Shown here: positions 16,104 through 23,726 of the stretch, piece by piece
Position numbering within the stretch: the stretch's first letter is position 1
How the letters are laid out: every line of letters begins with the position of its first letter
Source: Anaerostipes hominis (ex Lee et al. 2021)
GTDB taxonomy: Bacteria; Bacillota; Clostridia; Lachnospirales; Lachnospiraceae
Reading direction: 5' to 3'
DNA length: 64,000 bases
Assembly (NCBI RefSeq): GCF_002270485.1
Contig: NZ_NQOG01000001.1
Location: 62,001-126,000, forward strand
Notes under the pieces: model-generated
Seen by the model: the letters and a program-made list of their open reading frames with translations, nothing else
Databases searched by the model: none
Told to the model about the DNA's origin: nothing
Program-made: the position numbers and the translations under genes

Positions 16104-16898
16104 TTATATCAATTCTAATTCGTTCAGCGCATTATAGATTCCGTTTTCTTTTGTCGTCTGGGTGAACATATCCGCAGACTCCTTCACTGCGTCACTGCAC
16201 CGTCCCATGCCGATACCGATCCCGACATTTTTAAGCATCTCTACGTCGTTGTCCGAATCACCGAATGCATAGAGATTCTCTTTAGAAATCCCAAGATCAT
16301 TTGCTACCTGGACAACCGCGTCTCCTTTCGTGACACCTTTGAGCGTAATGTCAAAGAAATTCTCACGGACATGTTTGGCACACTCGAATGTGTCTGCATA
16401 TTCTCTTTTAAAATCTTCAAATACATCAGGCGCTTTATAGTTCATCGTAAGCTTTGATATATGCTGTTTTTCCCAGTACTTCCACGGGGCATACCACTCC
16501 ATCGGAAGACTGAACAGACGGCAGAAATACTTAAAGAATTCCTCGTCGTTATGTAAATAGTATGTCACGTCCTGGGTATCCATCTGGATGATCGTATCTC
16601 TTATAAAATACTTGTCTATGACTTCATGCAGCAGATCTTCCTCAATATAAATATCCCTGAGCACTTCCCCGTCCACTTCCGCATAGCTTCCATTGCAGGT
16701 GACGGCTCCGTCAAAATGCTCGATATCCGCCTCCAGAAATCGTTTGGTCCGCCCTGAACACAGCAGGGCTGCATATCCGTTGTCCTGCAGTCTCTTAATA
16801 GCCTCCAGGGTCTTCGGCATAACTGTCTTGATATGGTCCACTTCATCAACTAATGTTCCGTCATAGTCAAAAAATACCGCTCCTTTATATTTCTTCAT
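16104..16898 (-). CDS. Cof-type HAD-IIB phosphatase
   Basis: 264 residues. Motif I FFDYDGTLVDE, motif II LCSGRTKRF, a type IIB cap between about 85 and 190, the lysine GVTKGDAV and motif IV FGDSDNDVEMLKNVG. These enzymes act on sugar phosphates, nucleotides or PLP with loose specificity. It is the first gene of a transcript with the SorC regulator and therefore probably belongs to the polyol locus, perhaps relieving phosphate-ester build-up. A good promoter lies at 16948-16976. Confidence 0.88.
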   Translation of the reverse strand: MKKYKGAVFFDYDGTLVDEVDHIKTVMPKTLEAIKRLQDNGYAALLCSGRTKRFLEADIEHFDGAVTCNGSYAEVDGEVLRDIYIEEDLLHEVIDKYFIRDTIIQMDTQDVTYYLHNDEEFFKYFCRLFSLPMEWYAPWKYWEKQHISKLTMNYKAPDVFEDFKREYADTFECAKHVRENFFDITLKGVTKGDAVVQVANDLGISKENLYAFGDSDNDVEMLKNVGIGIGMGRCSDAVKESADMFTQTTKENGIYNALNELELI

Positions 16899-16947
16899 AG
16901 TATGGCTCTTCTCCTTATTGATCGTGCTCGTTTACTTAACCAATACT

Positions 16948-16976
16948 ATTGTACTTTCTTTTAATTCCCATTTCAA
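16948..16976 (-). promoter_or_regulatory. Sigma-A-type promoter of the HAD-SorC transcript
   Basis: On the minus strand, -35 TTGAAA (16971-16976), a 17-base spacer and -10 TACAAT (16948-16953). It lies 50 bases upstream of the start at 16898. Confidence 0.75.
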
Positions 16977-16984
16977 GCGGTATC

Positions 16985-17065
16985 CTACATCATAAGCACC
17001 TGCACGATCAAAATCAGGGTAATCCCAAGGGAAAGCAGAAACATCGATCTGTAAAAATCCTTCAT
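16985..17065 (-). CDS. Possible 26-residue single-span membrane peptide
   Basis: Reading from ATG 17065 gives MKDFYRSMFLLSLGITLI, then LIVQVLMM and a stop; apart from the first six residues it is one hydrophobic helix. AAGGAG lies about nine bases before the ATG. The rest of the 337-base space between 16899 and 17235 contains the promoter above, a terminator at 17194-17227 and AT-rich sequence without other evident content. No family recognised; a type I toxin-like or regulatory peptide is possible, as is chance. Confidence 0.42.
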   Translation of the reverse strand: MKDFYRSMFLLSLGITLILIVQVLMM

Positions 17066-17193
17066 GATAACGCTCCTTCTGATTTGTTTTTCCGTTGTAT
17101 TTTATCTTTTGACAATATCATACCGGATTTCTCTTTCAGAATTCCCAACCAATTTGTGAATAATTTCTTAACATTTTGTGTTTTTACACAAAA

Positions 17194-17227
17194 AGAAGCT
17201 TTGGGTGACAATCATACCAAAGCTTCT
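17194..17227 (-). terminator. Intrinsic terminator after gatCAB
   Basis: 11-base stem AGAAGCTTTGG at 17194-17204 pairing with 17217-17227, 12-base loop, with T-rich sequence on both sides (TTTT after the stem on the minus strand, TTTTTT on the plus strand). It begins eight bases after the stop of gatB. Confidence 0.85.
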
Positions 17228-17235
17228 GTTCTTTT

Positions 17236-18675
17236 TTATAAACTTTCTAATATTTCTTTCAGGATCTTATTGACTACTCCGGGATCTGCTTTCCCCTGGG
17301 TCGCCTTCATGGTCTGTCCAACCAGGAATCCCATGGCTTTTTTCTTCCCTGCCTTGTAGTCCTCCACCGATTTCGGATTGCCGCTGACAATCTGCGTGAT
17401 GGTCTCTTTAAGCGCTCCCTCGTCATTCATTGATTTCAATCCGTGTTCTTCTACGTAGGCTTTCGGGTCCACATCTTCTTTGAATATCTTCTCAAAGACT
17501 TCCTTGGCTACCTTACGGTTGATCTCATTCTTCTTCACCATGCCGATCAGAGCCGCGAGATGTTCCGGTGCAAAGGAAATATCTGTAAGATCCATTTCCG
17601 AATCATTGACCAGACGCATCGTCTCTCCCATCAGCCAGTTAGATACTTCTTTCGCCTCGGCTCCGTGATCGATGGTTGCCTCGAAGATATTCGCCAGATG
17701 TTTGCTTCCCGTTATGATATCGATATCATAGTCCGGCAGGCCGTAAGTTTCTTTATAACGTCTCCGTTTTTCGTCCCGCAGTTCCGGCTGTGCATCCCTG
17801 ATCTGCTCTATCCACTCATCGCTGATGATCACCGGCACAAGATCCGGGTCCGGGAAGTAGCGGTAATCCTGTGCGTCCTCTTTGGAGCGCATCGGATAAG
17901 ATTTTTCTTTTGTGTCGTCCCACCGTCTCGTCTCCTGCGTCACCTCTCTGCCCTCTTCCAGCAAAGCGATCTGGCGGTCTGTCTCTCCCTCAATGGCGCG
18001 CCTGATAGCCTTAAAAGAGTTCAGGTTCTTCATCTCTGTCCTTGTTCCGAACTCTTCGGCTCCCGCTTCTCTGACGGAAAGGTTGACATCGGCTCTCATA
18101 GAGCCTTCCTGAAGTTTGCAGTCGGAAGCCCCGAGATACTGGATGATCAGTCTAAGCTTTTCCAGATAAGCCACGACTTCATCTGCGGAGCGCATATCCG
18201 GCTCTGAGACGATCTCGATCAGCGGCACGCCGGACCGGTTGTAATCCACAAGGGAACAGTCTTCCCATTCGTCATGGATCAACTTTCCCGCATCCTCTTC
18301 CATATGGATCTCGTGAATCCCGACGGACTTTGTCCCTCCGTCAGTCTCGATTTCCACATGTCCGTCTCTGCAGATCGGAAGATACAGCTGGGAAATCTGA
18401 TAATTCTGCGGGTTGTCGGGATAGAAATAATTCTTCCTGTCAAACTTGCAGTTCTGTGTAATGCTGCAGTTGGTGGCAAGTCCCACAGCCACGGCATACT
18501 CAACTACCTGTTTATTTAATACCGGAAGGGAACCCGGCATTCCCGTGCACACCGGACAGGTATGTGTATTCGGCGCTCCCCCGAACTCTGTGCTGCATCC
18601 GCAGAAAATCTTCGTGTTAGTTGCCAATTCCACATGGACTTCCAGCCCGATGACAGTCTCATATTGTTTACTCAT
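17236..18675 (-). CDS. gatB: Aspartyl/glutamyl-tRNA amidotransferase subunit B
   Basis: 479 residues, the usual length. Start YETVIGLEVHVELATNTKIFC, the CPVCTGMPGSLPVLN motif with CxxC cysteines, NRSGVPLIEIVSEPD and the C-terminal YqeY-like helical tail (GFLVGQTMKATQGKADP) identify it. It is the kinase/tRNA-binding part of GatCAB, which converts misacylated Asp-tRNA(Asn) and/or Glu-tRNA(Gln) to the amide forms. It overlaps the end of gatA by one base. Since a glutaminyl-tRNA synthetase gene is also present in this window (51869), the Asn branch may be the essential one here. Confidence 0.97.
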   Translation of the reverse strand: MSKQYETVIGLEVHVELATNTKIFCGCSTEFGGAPNTHTCPVCTGMPGSLPVLNKQVVEYAVAVGLATNCSITQNCKFDRKNYFYPDNPQNYQISQLYLPICRDGHVEIETDGGTKSVGIHEIHMEEDAGKLIHDEWEDCSLVDYNRSGVPLIEIVSEPDMRSADEVVAYLEKLRLIIQYLGASDCKLQEGSMRADVNLSVREAGAEEFGTRTEMKNLNSFKAIRRAIEGETDRQIALLEEGREVTQETRRWDDTKEKSYPMRSKEDAQDYRYFPDPDLVPVIISDEWIEQIRDAQPELRDEKRRRYKETYGLPDYDIDIITGSKHLANIFEATIDHGAEAKEVSNWLMGETMRLVNDSEMDLTDISFAPEHLAALIGMVKKNEINRKVAKEVFEKIFKEDVDPKAYVEEHGLKSMNDEGALKETITQIVSGNPKSVEDYKAGKKKAMGFLVGQTMKATQGKADPGVVNKILKEILESL

Positions 18676-20147
18676 TACTGAACACCTCCCTTTACAATCT
18701 CCGGTGCTTCATAAGTTCTCGTCTGTTCAAATGCATAGGCAGCCCGGATCAGTTTCTTTTCCTGGAAACAGTCTCCCAAAAGCTGCAGGCCGATCGGCAG
18801 CCCTTTGCTGTCTTTTCCGCACGGCACACTGATTCCGGGCAGTCCTGCCAGGTTTGCCGAAATCGTATAAATATCTCCGAGGTACATTTTGATCGGGTCG
18901 CTTAAGCTCTCACCAAGCTTCGGTGCAGTGGTCGGCGCCGCCGGCCCGAGGATCAGGTCATAGGAAGCAAATGCCTTGTCAAATTCCTGTTTGATCAGTG
19001 CTTTTGTCCTCAGTGCTTTCAGATAATACGCGTCATAGTAACCGGAACTTAAAACAAACGATCCAAGCATGATCCTTCTCTTGACTTCCGGCCCGAATCC
19101 CCCGGAGCGTGTCTTTTTATACATGTCGTGGAGTCCTTCTGCTCCCTTGGCGCGGTATCCGTATTTAATCCCGTCAAACCGTGACAGGTTTGAGCTGGCT
19201 TCCGCCGACGCAATGACATAATATGCAGGAATCGCATAATCCACAAGTCCCAGATCAAACTCCTCAACAACTGCTCCCTTTTTCTCCAATGTCCGGGCAG
19301 CCGCCATGACAGCTTCTCTGACTTCAGGGTCCAGTCCTTCTCCAAAATAGTCTTTCGGGATTCCGATCTTCATTCCTTTAACATCATCAACCAGGGCGGA
19401 AGTAAAATCATACTCATCCCTCTCAATGGATGTGGAATCTTTCTTGTCATAGGATGCAGAAGCCTCTAAAAGAGCCGCACAGTCTGATACGTCTTTAGCC
19501 ATGGGCCCGATCTGGTCCAGGGAAGAACCGTAAGCAATCAATCCGTATCTTGAAATTGTGCCGTAGGTCGGTTTCATTCCGGTGATCCCGCAGAAAGATG
19601 ACGGCTGGCGAATCGATCCTCCGGTATCTGAGCCGAGTGCCATGAAGCACTCTCCTGCCGCCACTGCTGCCGCCGAGCCGCCGGAAGATCCTCCCGGCAC
19701 ATGTTCCTGATTCCATGGATTTTTTGTCGGTCCGAACGCCGAAGTTTCAGTCGTGCTTCCCATGGCAAACTCATCCATGTTTGTTTTCCCTATGATGACC
19801 ACACCGGCAGCGATAAGATTTTCCACCGCCTGAGCGGCGTAGGTCGGAACAAAATTTTCGAGAATCCTGGAACTGCACGTAGTTTTGTATCCTTTTGTAC
19901 AAATATTATCTTTCACAGCCACTGGAACACCGGCCAGCGGACCAGTCAGCGTGCCGTCATCAATTTTTTTCTGCACCTCTTCTGCTCTCTTTAATGCACT
20001 CTCTTCATCATATGATACATAGGCATGCACCGCCGGCTCTGCTTTCTTAGTCTGTTCCAGCACAGCCTGTACCGCTTCCACTGCGCTGATCTCTTTTGCT
20101 TTTATTTTTCTGCCCAGTTCAAGGGCTGTCAAATCTAAAATTCCCAT
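18675..20147 (-). CDS. gatA: Aspartyl/glutamyl-tRNA amidotransferase subunit A
   Basis: 490 residues of the amidase-signature family. The catalytic lysine is in [10 protein letters not shown], the serine-glycine-rich signature [14 protein letters not shown] and the nucleophile region [16 protein letters not shown] follow. It releases ammonia from glutamine and feeds it through a channel to GatB. It sits between gatC and gatB with minimal gaps, the canonical operon order. Confidence 0.97.
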   Translation of the reverse strand: MGILDLTALELGRKIKAKEISAVEAVQAVLEQTKKAEPAVHAYVSYDEESALKRAEEVQKKIDDGTLTGPLAGVPVAVKDNICTKGYKTTCSSRILENFVPTYAAQAVENLIAAGVVIIGKTNMDEFAMGSTTETSAFGPTKNPWNQEHVPGGSSGGSAAAVAAGECFMALGSDTGGSIRQPSSFCGITGMKPTYGTISRYGLIAYGSSLDQIGPMAKDVSDCAALLEASASYDKKDSTSIERDEYDFTSALVDDVKGMKIGIPKDYFGEGLDPEVREAVMAAARTLEKKGAVVEEFDLGLVDYAIPAYYVIASAEASSNLSRFDGIKYGYRAKGAEGLHDMYKKTRSGGFGPEVKRRIMLGSFVLSSGYYDAYYLKALRTKALIKQEFDKAFASYDLILGPAAPTTAPKLGESLSDPIKMYLGDIYTISANLAGLPGISVPCGKDSKGLPIGLQLLGDCFQEKKLIRAAYAFEQTRTYEAPEIVKGGVQ

Positions 20148-20156
20148 GGCTTCCTC

Positions 20157-20450
20157 CTATTCTACGGTCTTTGGCACCACAAAGGCACCGTCTTTTCTCT
20201 CCGGTGCGTTGGCGAGAATCTCTTCTCTGTCGTCTCCATTTGTGACGATATCTTCTCTGAATACATTGTTTACCGGAAACACATGAGACATAGGTTCAAC
20301 ACCGTCCGTATCCAGTTCATTCAGCTTGTCTACATAGTCCAGCATGCTCTCCATGTCTTTCTTCGCCTGTTCTTTTTCTTCGCCGGACAGCTCAAGCTTT
20401 GCCAGAATACCGACGTATTCGATCGTTTCATCACTGATGTGATTTGCCAT
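20157..20450 (-). CDS. gatC: Aspartyl/glutamyl-tRNA amidotransferase subunit C
   Basis: 97 residues. The start [18 protein letters not shown], the middle helix [20 protein letters not shown] and the end [23 protein letters not shown] are family landmarks. GatC wraps around and stabilises the A-B complex. It is the first gene after the T-box leader; the ribosome site AGGAGG precedes its ATG at 20450. Confidence 0.96.
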   Translation of the reverse strand: MANHISDETIEYVGILAKLELSGEEKEQAKKDMESMLDYVDKLNELDTDGVEPMSHVFPVNNVFREDIVTNGDDREEILANAPERKDGAFVVPKTVE

Positions 20451-20530
20451 TCTAATTCCTCCTTAAATGATTGGTTCTCCTTACGCATTTGTGTGTATCC
20501 TCGCGGAGCATTTTTTGATTTCATTAAGAA

Positions 20531-20812
20531 ATAAAAAACCCGCTCCAAAGCAAATATTCTATGCTTCGGGGCGGGAATATCTTCCCACGGTACCACCCGT
20601 ATTGATATCAGGACAAATTGTCTGATCTCTTCTCATTTCTGTACTTAACGCGTACCACGTGACTGCCTAACATGCATCCTGCCTTTCAGCCGCCCGGCTC
20701 CAAAGTGTTCCCGCCGCAAGGTGTCCCTGGAAAGCTTTCAGTCTGTGGGCTTTCCTCCCTGTGAGGTTCCTTTTGCCTTGAGTCTTTTTCATTGCCTTTC
20801 TTCTATGATGTT
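20531..20812 (-). promoter_or_regulatory. T-box riboswitch leader of gatCAB
   Basis: On the minus strand the conserved T-box sequence GGGTGGTACCG (20588-20598) is followed by a terminator hairpin ending in six T. Upstream, stem I elements are visible: an AGGGAGG GA-bulge, ACTGAAAGC apical loop, and the 3' arm CACCTTG. Uncharged tRNA would pair with the leader and prevent termination. The specifier triplet is uncertain; AAC (Asn) at 20707-20709, after GGG, is a candidate and fits an Asn-tRNA role for GatCAB. The region explains the 382-base gap before gatC. Confidence 0.88.
20533..20575 (-). terminator. Regulated terminator of the T-box leader
   Basis: The arm CCCGCCCCGAAGCA (minus strand, 20562-20575) pairs with TGCTTTGGAGCGGG (20539-20552) with a G-U wobble and one mismatch, then comes a run of six T (20533-20538). 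The T-box sequence lies 12 bases before it, so antiterminator and terminator are mutually exclusive. Confidence 0.85.
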
Positions 20813-20814
20813 TA

Positions 20815-20843
20815 ATCATAACACAGTTATTTTTATGAATCAA
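20815..20843 (-). promoter_or_regulatory. Promoter of the T-box-gatCAB transcript
   Basis: -35 TTGATT (20838-20843), 17-base spacer, -10 TATGAT (20815-20820) on the minus strand. It overlaps the last codons of the upstream gene at 20833 and puts transcription start close to 20808, just at the base of the T-box stem I. Confidence 0.8.
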
Positions 20844-21873
20844 GCCCCATTGATGAATCATAAACATGCATATTTTCAGGTCTGACACGTTTGCTCGGTA
20901 CAAGTTTAACATCTAAGTATTCTTCTGATAAAACTTCTATTTTTGTACCTTCTGTGAGTTCTAAATTCACATATTTATTCGGATTTTCCCCTTGTGAATC
21001 TTCTGAGAGCCAAATACTATTTGTCCCATATTCATCATCCTTATCTTGTTCAAAAGTAAATTCAAAGCTGCCATTGCCTTCGACCGCAACTACATCATAC
21101 GTCCCGGCCGGAAATTCTTTTCCTGCTGTAAGTACGCTGAAAACTTTCACTTCTTCACTCAGAGTATTTTCTCCGGGTTTCTCCATTTTCTTTAGATTAG
21201 CATCCGATGTTTTGCAGTATATACTCCCTTTTCCTGAAACTTCTACTAAAGAACCCTGATAAAGACGGATATTCTTTACTTCGGTGTACCGATTAGCTTC
21301 CAATACTTCCTTGTCTGTAAACTGCTCATTAATATTGACATACTGTGCATCATTGTTTGCTGAAAAAGTTAAATCATCCCCTTCTCCAGTCATTGTGTAA
21401 TTTCCTTCCGGAAGATCCAATCCTACGATATATCTGCCGGAAGAAAGTCTCACAGAAAAACTTTTTCCGGTCTTCTCTAAAGCATAGTCCGCGTTTTCAT
21501 ATGTAAAATCCGGCATAGTTTTTGTCCACTTTTTCTTTCCGTCTTCACTCATATAAATCTGAGCATTTTTAATCAGGGTTCCGATATCAACCTCACCTAC
21601 TGCATCCAAAAACACAACAAAAATAACCACAAGACTCAGTACTAGCCTGATAAATTTTCCTACTCTGCCTTTTTCCTCTGTCCGGAACTGCCTGTACACC
21701 CTCTTATGCTGTTTTGTCATAGAACTCTTTGGCTCTATATTTGGCCTTGTCCCGTAGTCCGAGCAGTTTCCCGTCCTTTGCCCTCTCTCCAGCCTTTTAA
21801 AATCATAGCCGCACATAGGACAAACGCCATTCCTTAATTTTTCATTGCAGATCGTACATTTGTCATATTTCAT
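20833..21873 (-). CDS. Zinc-ribbon, membrane-anchored protein of unknown function
   Basis: About 346 residues. Parts: an N-terminal zinc ribbon (CTIC...CPMCGYDF), a polar basic linker, one transmembrane helix (FIRLVLSLVVIFVVFLDAVG, about 75-95), and an extracytoplasmic region with two related units of about 85 residues, beginning SFSVRLSSGRYIVGLDLPEGNY and KVFSVLTAGKEFPAGTYDV; each contains a G-x-Y strand and ends in a LVEV/KIEV strand. The first ATG (21879) is too close to GGAGGGA; ATG 21873 has proper spacing. Zinc-ribbon plus single-span plus beta domain is frequent in Firmicute surface proteins, but no function is known to me. It lies between a small membrane protein gene and the T-box. 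Confidence 0.75.
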   Translation of the reverse strand: MKYDKCTICNEKLRNGVCPMCGYDFKRLERGQRTGNCSDYGTRPNIEPKSSMTKQHKRVYRQFRTEEKGRVGKFIRLVLSLVVIFVVFLDAVGEVDIGTLIKNAQIYMSEDGKKKWTKTMPDFTYENADYALEKTGKSFSVRLSSGRYIVGLDLPEGNYTMTGEGDDLTFSANNDAQYVNINEQFTDKEVLEANRYTEVKNIRLYQGSLVEVSGKGSIYCKTSDANLKKMEKPGENTLSEEVKVFSVLTAGKEFPAGTYDVVAVEGNGSFEFTFEQDKDDEYGTNSIWLSEDSQGENPNKYVNLELTEGTKIEVLSEEYLDVKLVPSKRVRPENMHVYDSSMGLDS

Positions 21874-21905
21874 ATTCATTCCCTCCGGCCTATAAAAATA
21901 TCCCG

Positions 21906-22184
21906 CTATCTAGCCCGGTTCTTAAACTTTTTCTTCCTTTTTTCGATGCGTTCTTTATCTTTCTGCTCGATCTCCGGGGCAATGGTCTTCGTAAACCATA
22001 ATAGTGCCAGCGCCGGTGCAAGGATCCAAAGTGATCTCTGATCATTTCCCAAAAAAGAAAGCGTCATGATTCCCTTGGCCTGAAACATCATTACAAACAT
22101 ATAAACAAAGACTAAAAGAAGTGCAAATGACTCTGTTTTCGTATAGATTTTACCTGTGCCGGGTCCTACCAGAAACCGTTCCAA
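21906..22184 (-). CDS. Small two-span membrane protein of unknown function
   Basis: 92 residues from a TTG at 22184, in a gap otherwise empty between thiN and the zinc-ribbon gene. Two hydrophobic segments are visible (SFALLLVFVYMFVMMFQA and WILAPALALLWFTKTI), then a very basic tail (KERIEKRKKKFKNRAR). No ATG fits better and the Shine-Dalgarno sequence is weak, so the start is uncertain. It follows thiN by 22 bases and probably is its last co-transcribed neighbour. I do not recognise a family. Confidence 0.65.
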   Translation of the reverse strand: MERFLVGPGTGKIYTKTESFALLLVFVYMFVMMFQAKGIMTLSFLGNDQRSLWILAPALALLWFTKTIAPEIEQKDKERIEKRKKKFKNRAR

Positions 22185-22206
22185 AAGCAGCGCCGCCCCG
22201 CACCCT

Positions 22207-22848
22207 CTAGTCTTTGCTTTCTATCACGAGCAAAGTCCCGGTTTTCATCTCAATCTTTCCCGTTTCCTCTGCCAGTTCATTGCTGATCCCCCATGTCTCA
22301 TGGAATACAAGCGTATCGTCATTCAGCGGGTAATAGAATCCGTGAAGCGTCACTCCTGTCACCGTGCCCACCGGAATGAGGGAGATATAGTTCCCAAACT
22401 GTTCTTTTTTATTTATGCTGAGAGGACGGTCCACTGCCCGGATGCGGTTATGTGAATCCACTATATATGCCTCCACTCCATGTTTTAGTGCATATACAAG
22501 CTGTCCCATATTCCCGAGCACATGGTCTAATCTGGTGCCCGTGCTCCCAAGAATCGTCACCTTTGCAGCCCCCATGCGGACTGCCTGTTCCACAGCGATC
22601 CCCGTGTCCGTATCGTCTTTTTCTCTGGGAAGAATCATAATATCTTCTTGTTTAAATCGTTTTACCGTTTCTTCCGGACAGCTGTCAAAATCACCCAATA
22701 TGAAATCCGGGCGGATTTTGATCTGTTCTGCGTATAAAAGTCCTTTGTCCGCAGCAATAATTTTATCAAATTTCTGCGTTTGAATATAAGAACGGGCGAA
22801 GACCCTGTCCAATTCTCCGCCTGTTAAAATTAAGATATGCATTACCAT
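22207..22848 (-). CDS. thiN: Thiamine diphosphokinase
   Basis: 213 residues. ILTGGELD, AADKGLLYAEQ, GDFDSCPEE, the DDTDTG magnesium-binding motif and GSTGTRLDHVLGN are the catalytic-domain signatures; a small beta-rich thiamine-binding C-terminus follows. It makes thiamine diphosphate from thiamine and ATP. The start overlaps the end of rsgA by seven bases; ATG 22842 is an equally good start. The location after prkC-rsgA is standard for Clostridia. Confidence 0.95.
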   Translation of the reverse strand: MVMHILILTGGELDRVFARSYIQTQKFDKIIAADKGLLYAEQIKIRPDFILGDFDSCPEETVKRFKQEDIMILPREKDDTDTGIAVEQAVRMGAAKVTILGSTGTRLDHVLGNMGQLVYALKHGVEAYIVDSHNRIRAVDRPLSINKKEQFGNYISLIPVGTVTGVTLHGFYYPLNDDTLVFHETWGISNELAEETGKIEMKTGTLLVIESKD

Positions 22849-23717
22849 TTTCTCTTTTCTTTTAATTCATTGTAGATGAGTACATAGTTGTCATAGCGAG
22901 TCTCGCTGATCCTTCCATCCGCCAGTGCCTGTTTGACACCGCAGCCAGGTTCATGAGTATGGCTGCAACCCTGGAACCGGCATTGTCCCTCATAGGGTTC
23001 AAATTCTTTAAAATAATATTTAATCTCGTCTTCCTCGAACATATCCACAAACAGAGAACTGAAGCCCGGCGTGTCCATGACGAAAGTGTCTTCTCCCACC
23101 CGGATCAGCTCCGAATGTCTGGTCGTATGCTTTCCTCTCTGAATCTTTTCACTTACCGCTCCGGTTTCCATGTTCGCATCCGGATACAAAAGATTCATCA
23201 TAGAAGATTTCCCTACACCGGAAGGGCCTGCAAGCACGGTTGTCTTGTGCTCTACGGCCTCCCTGATCTCCGAAAGTCCCGTCTCGTCGGAGACACTGGT
23301 AAAGATCACCCGGTGGCCGCAGTCTTTATATACGTCCATGAGAACAGACAATTCCTTTTCTCTGGCCAGATCCGTCTTATTAAAACAGACCACCGCAGGG
23401 ACTCTCTGCTTCTCCATCATAAGCAAAAACCGGTCCAGCAGATTATAATTTGGTTTTGGATTCTTGGCTGCAAAAATAACCAGCGCCTGATCGATGTTTG
23501 AGACAGCCGGGCGGATTAATTCGTTCATCCTTGGAAGTATCTCTGTCAGATTTCCCAGCTTTTTTTCTTCATCCAGGACTTCGATCTCTGCCATGTCTCC
23601 CACGAGCGGCTTCATTTTCCGGTTTCTGAAGATGCCTTTTGCTTTGCACTCATATAAACTGCTGCCCGTGTCAACATAATAAAACCCTGCGATTCCTTTG
23701 ATAATTCTTCCCTGCAT
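22842..23717 (-). CDS. rsgA: Ribosome small-subunit-dependent GTPase A
   Basis: 291 residues. Circularly permuted GTPase: OB-fold start (GRIIKGIAGFYYVD), G4 motif FNKTDL before the P-loop GPSGVGKSSMMN, G3 DTPGFSS, and the C-terminal zinc motif CRFQGCSHTHEPGC. RsgA checks 30S maturation. It follows the kinase gene prkC by nine bases, as in Bacillus; the rpe gene often found next to it is absent. Confidence 0.97.
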   Translation of the reverse strand: MQGRIIKGIAGFYYVDTGSSLYECKAKGIFRNRKMKPLVGDMAEIEVLDEEKKLGNLTEILPRMNELIRPAVSNIDQALVIFAAKNPKPNYNLLDRFLLMMEKQRVPAVVCFNKTDLAREKELSVLMDVYKDCGHRVIFTSVSDETGLSEIREAVEHKTTVLAGPSGVGKSSMMNLLYPDANMETGAVSEKIQRGKHTTRHSELIRVGEDTFVMDTPGFSSLFVDMFEEDEIKYYFKEFEPYEGQCRFQGCSHTHEPGCGVKQALADGRISETRYDNYVLIYNELKEKRKW

Positions 23718-23726
23718 GAACTGATC

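Noticed and set aside
17443-18207. 254-codon plus-strand open frame
   Set aside because: Fully antisense to gatB, which has all family motifs; no ribosome site and no recognised motif.
20667-20912. 81-codon minus-strand frame over the T-box region
   Set aside because: Coincides with the promoter and stem I of the T-box leader, and codes a basic sequence with no family likeness.
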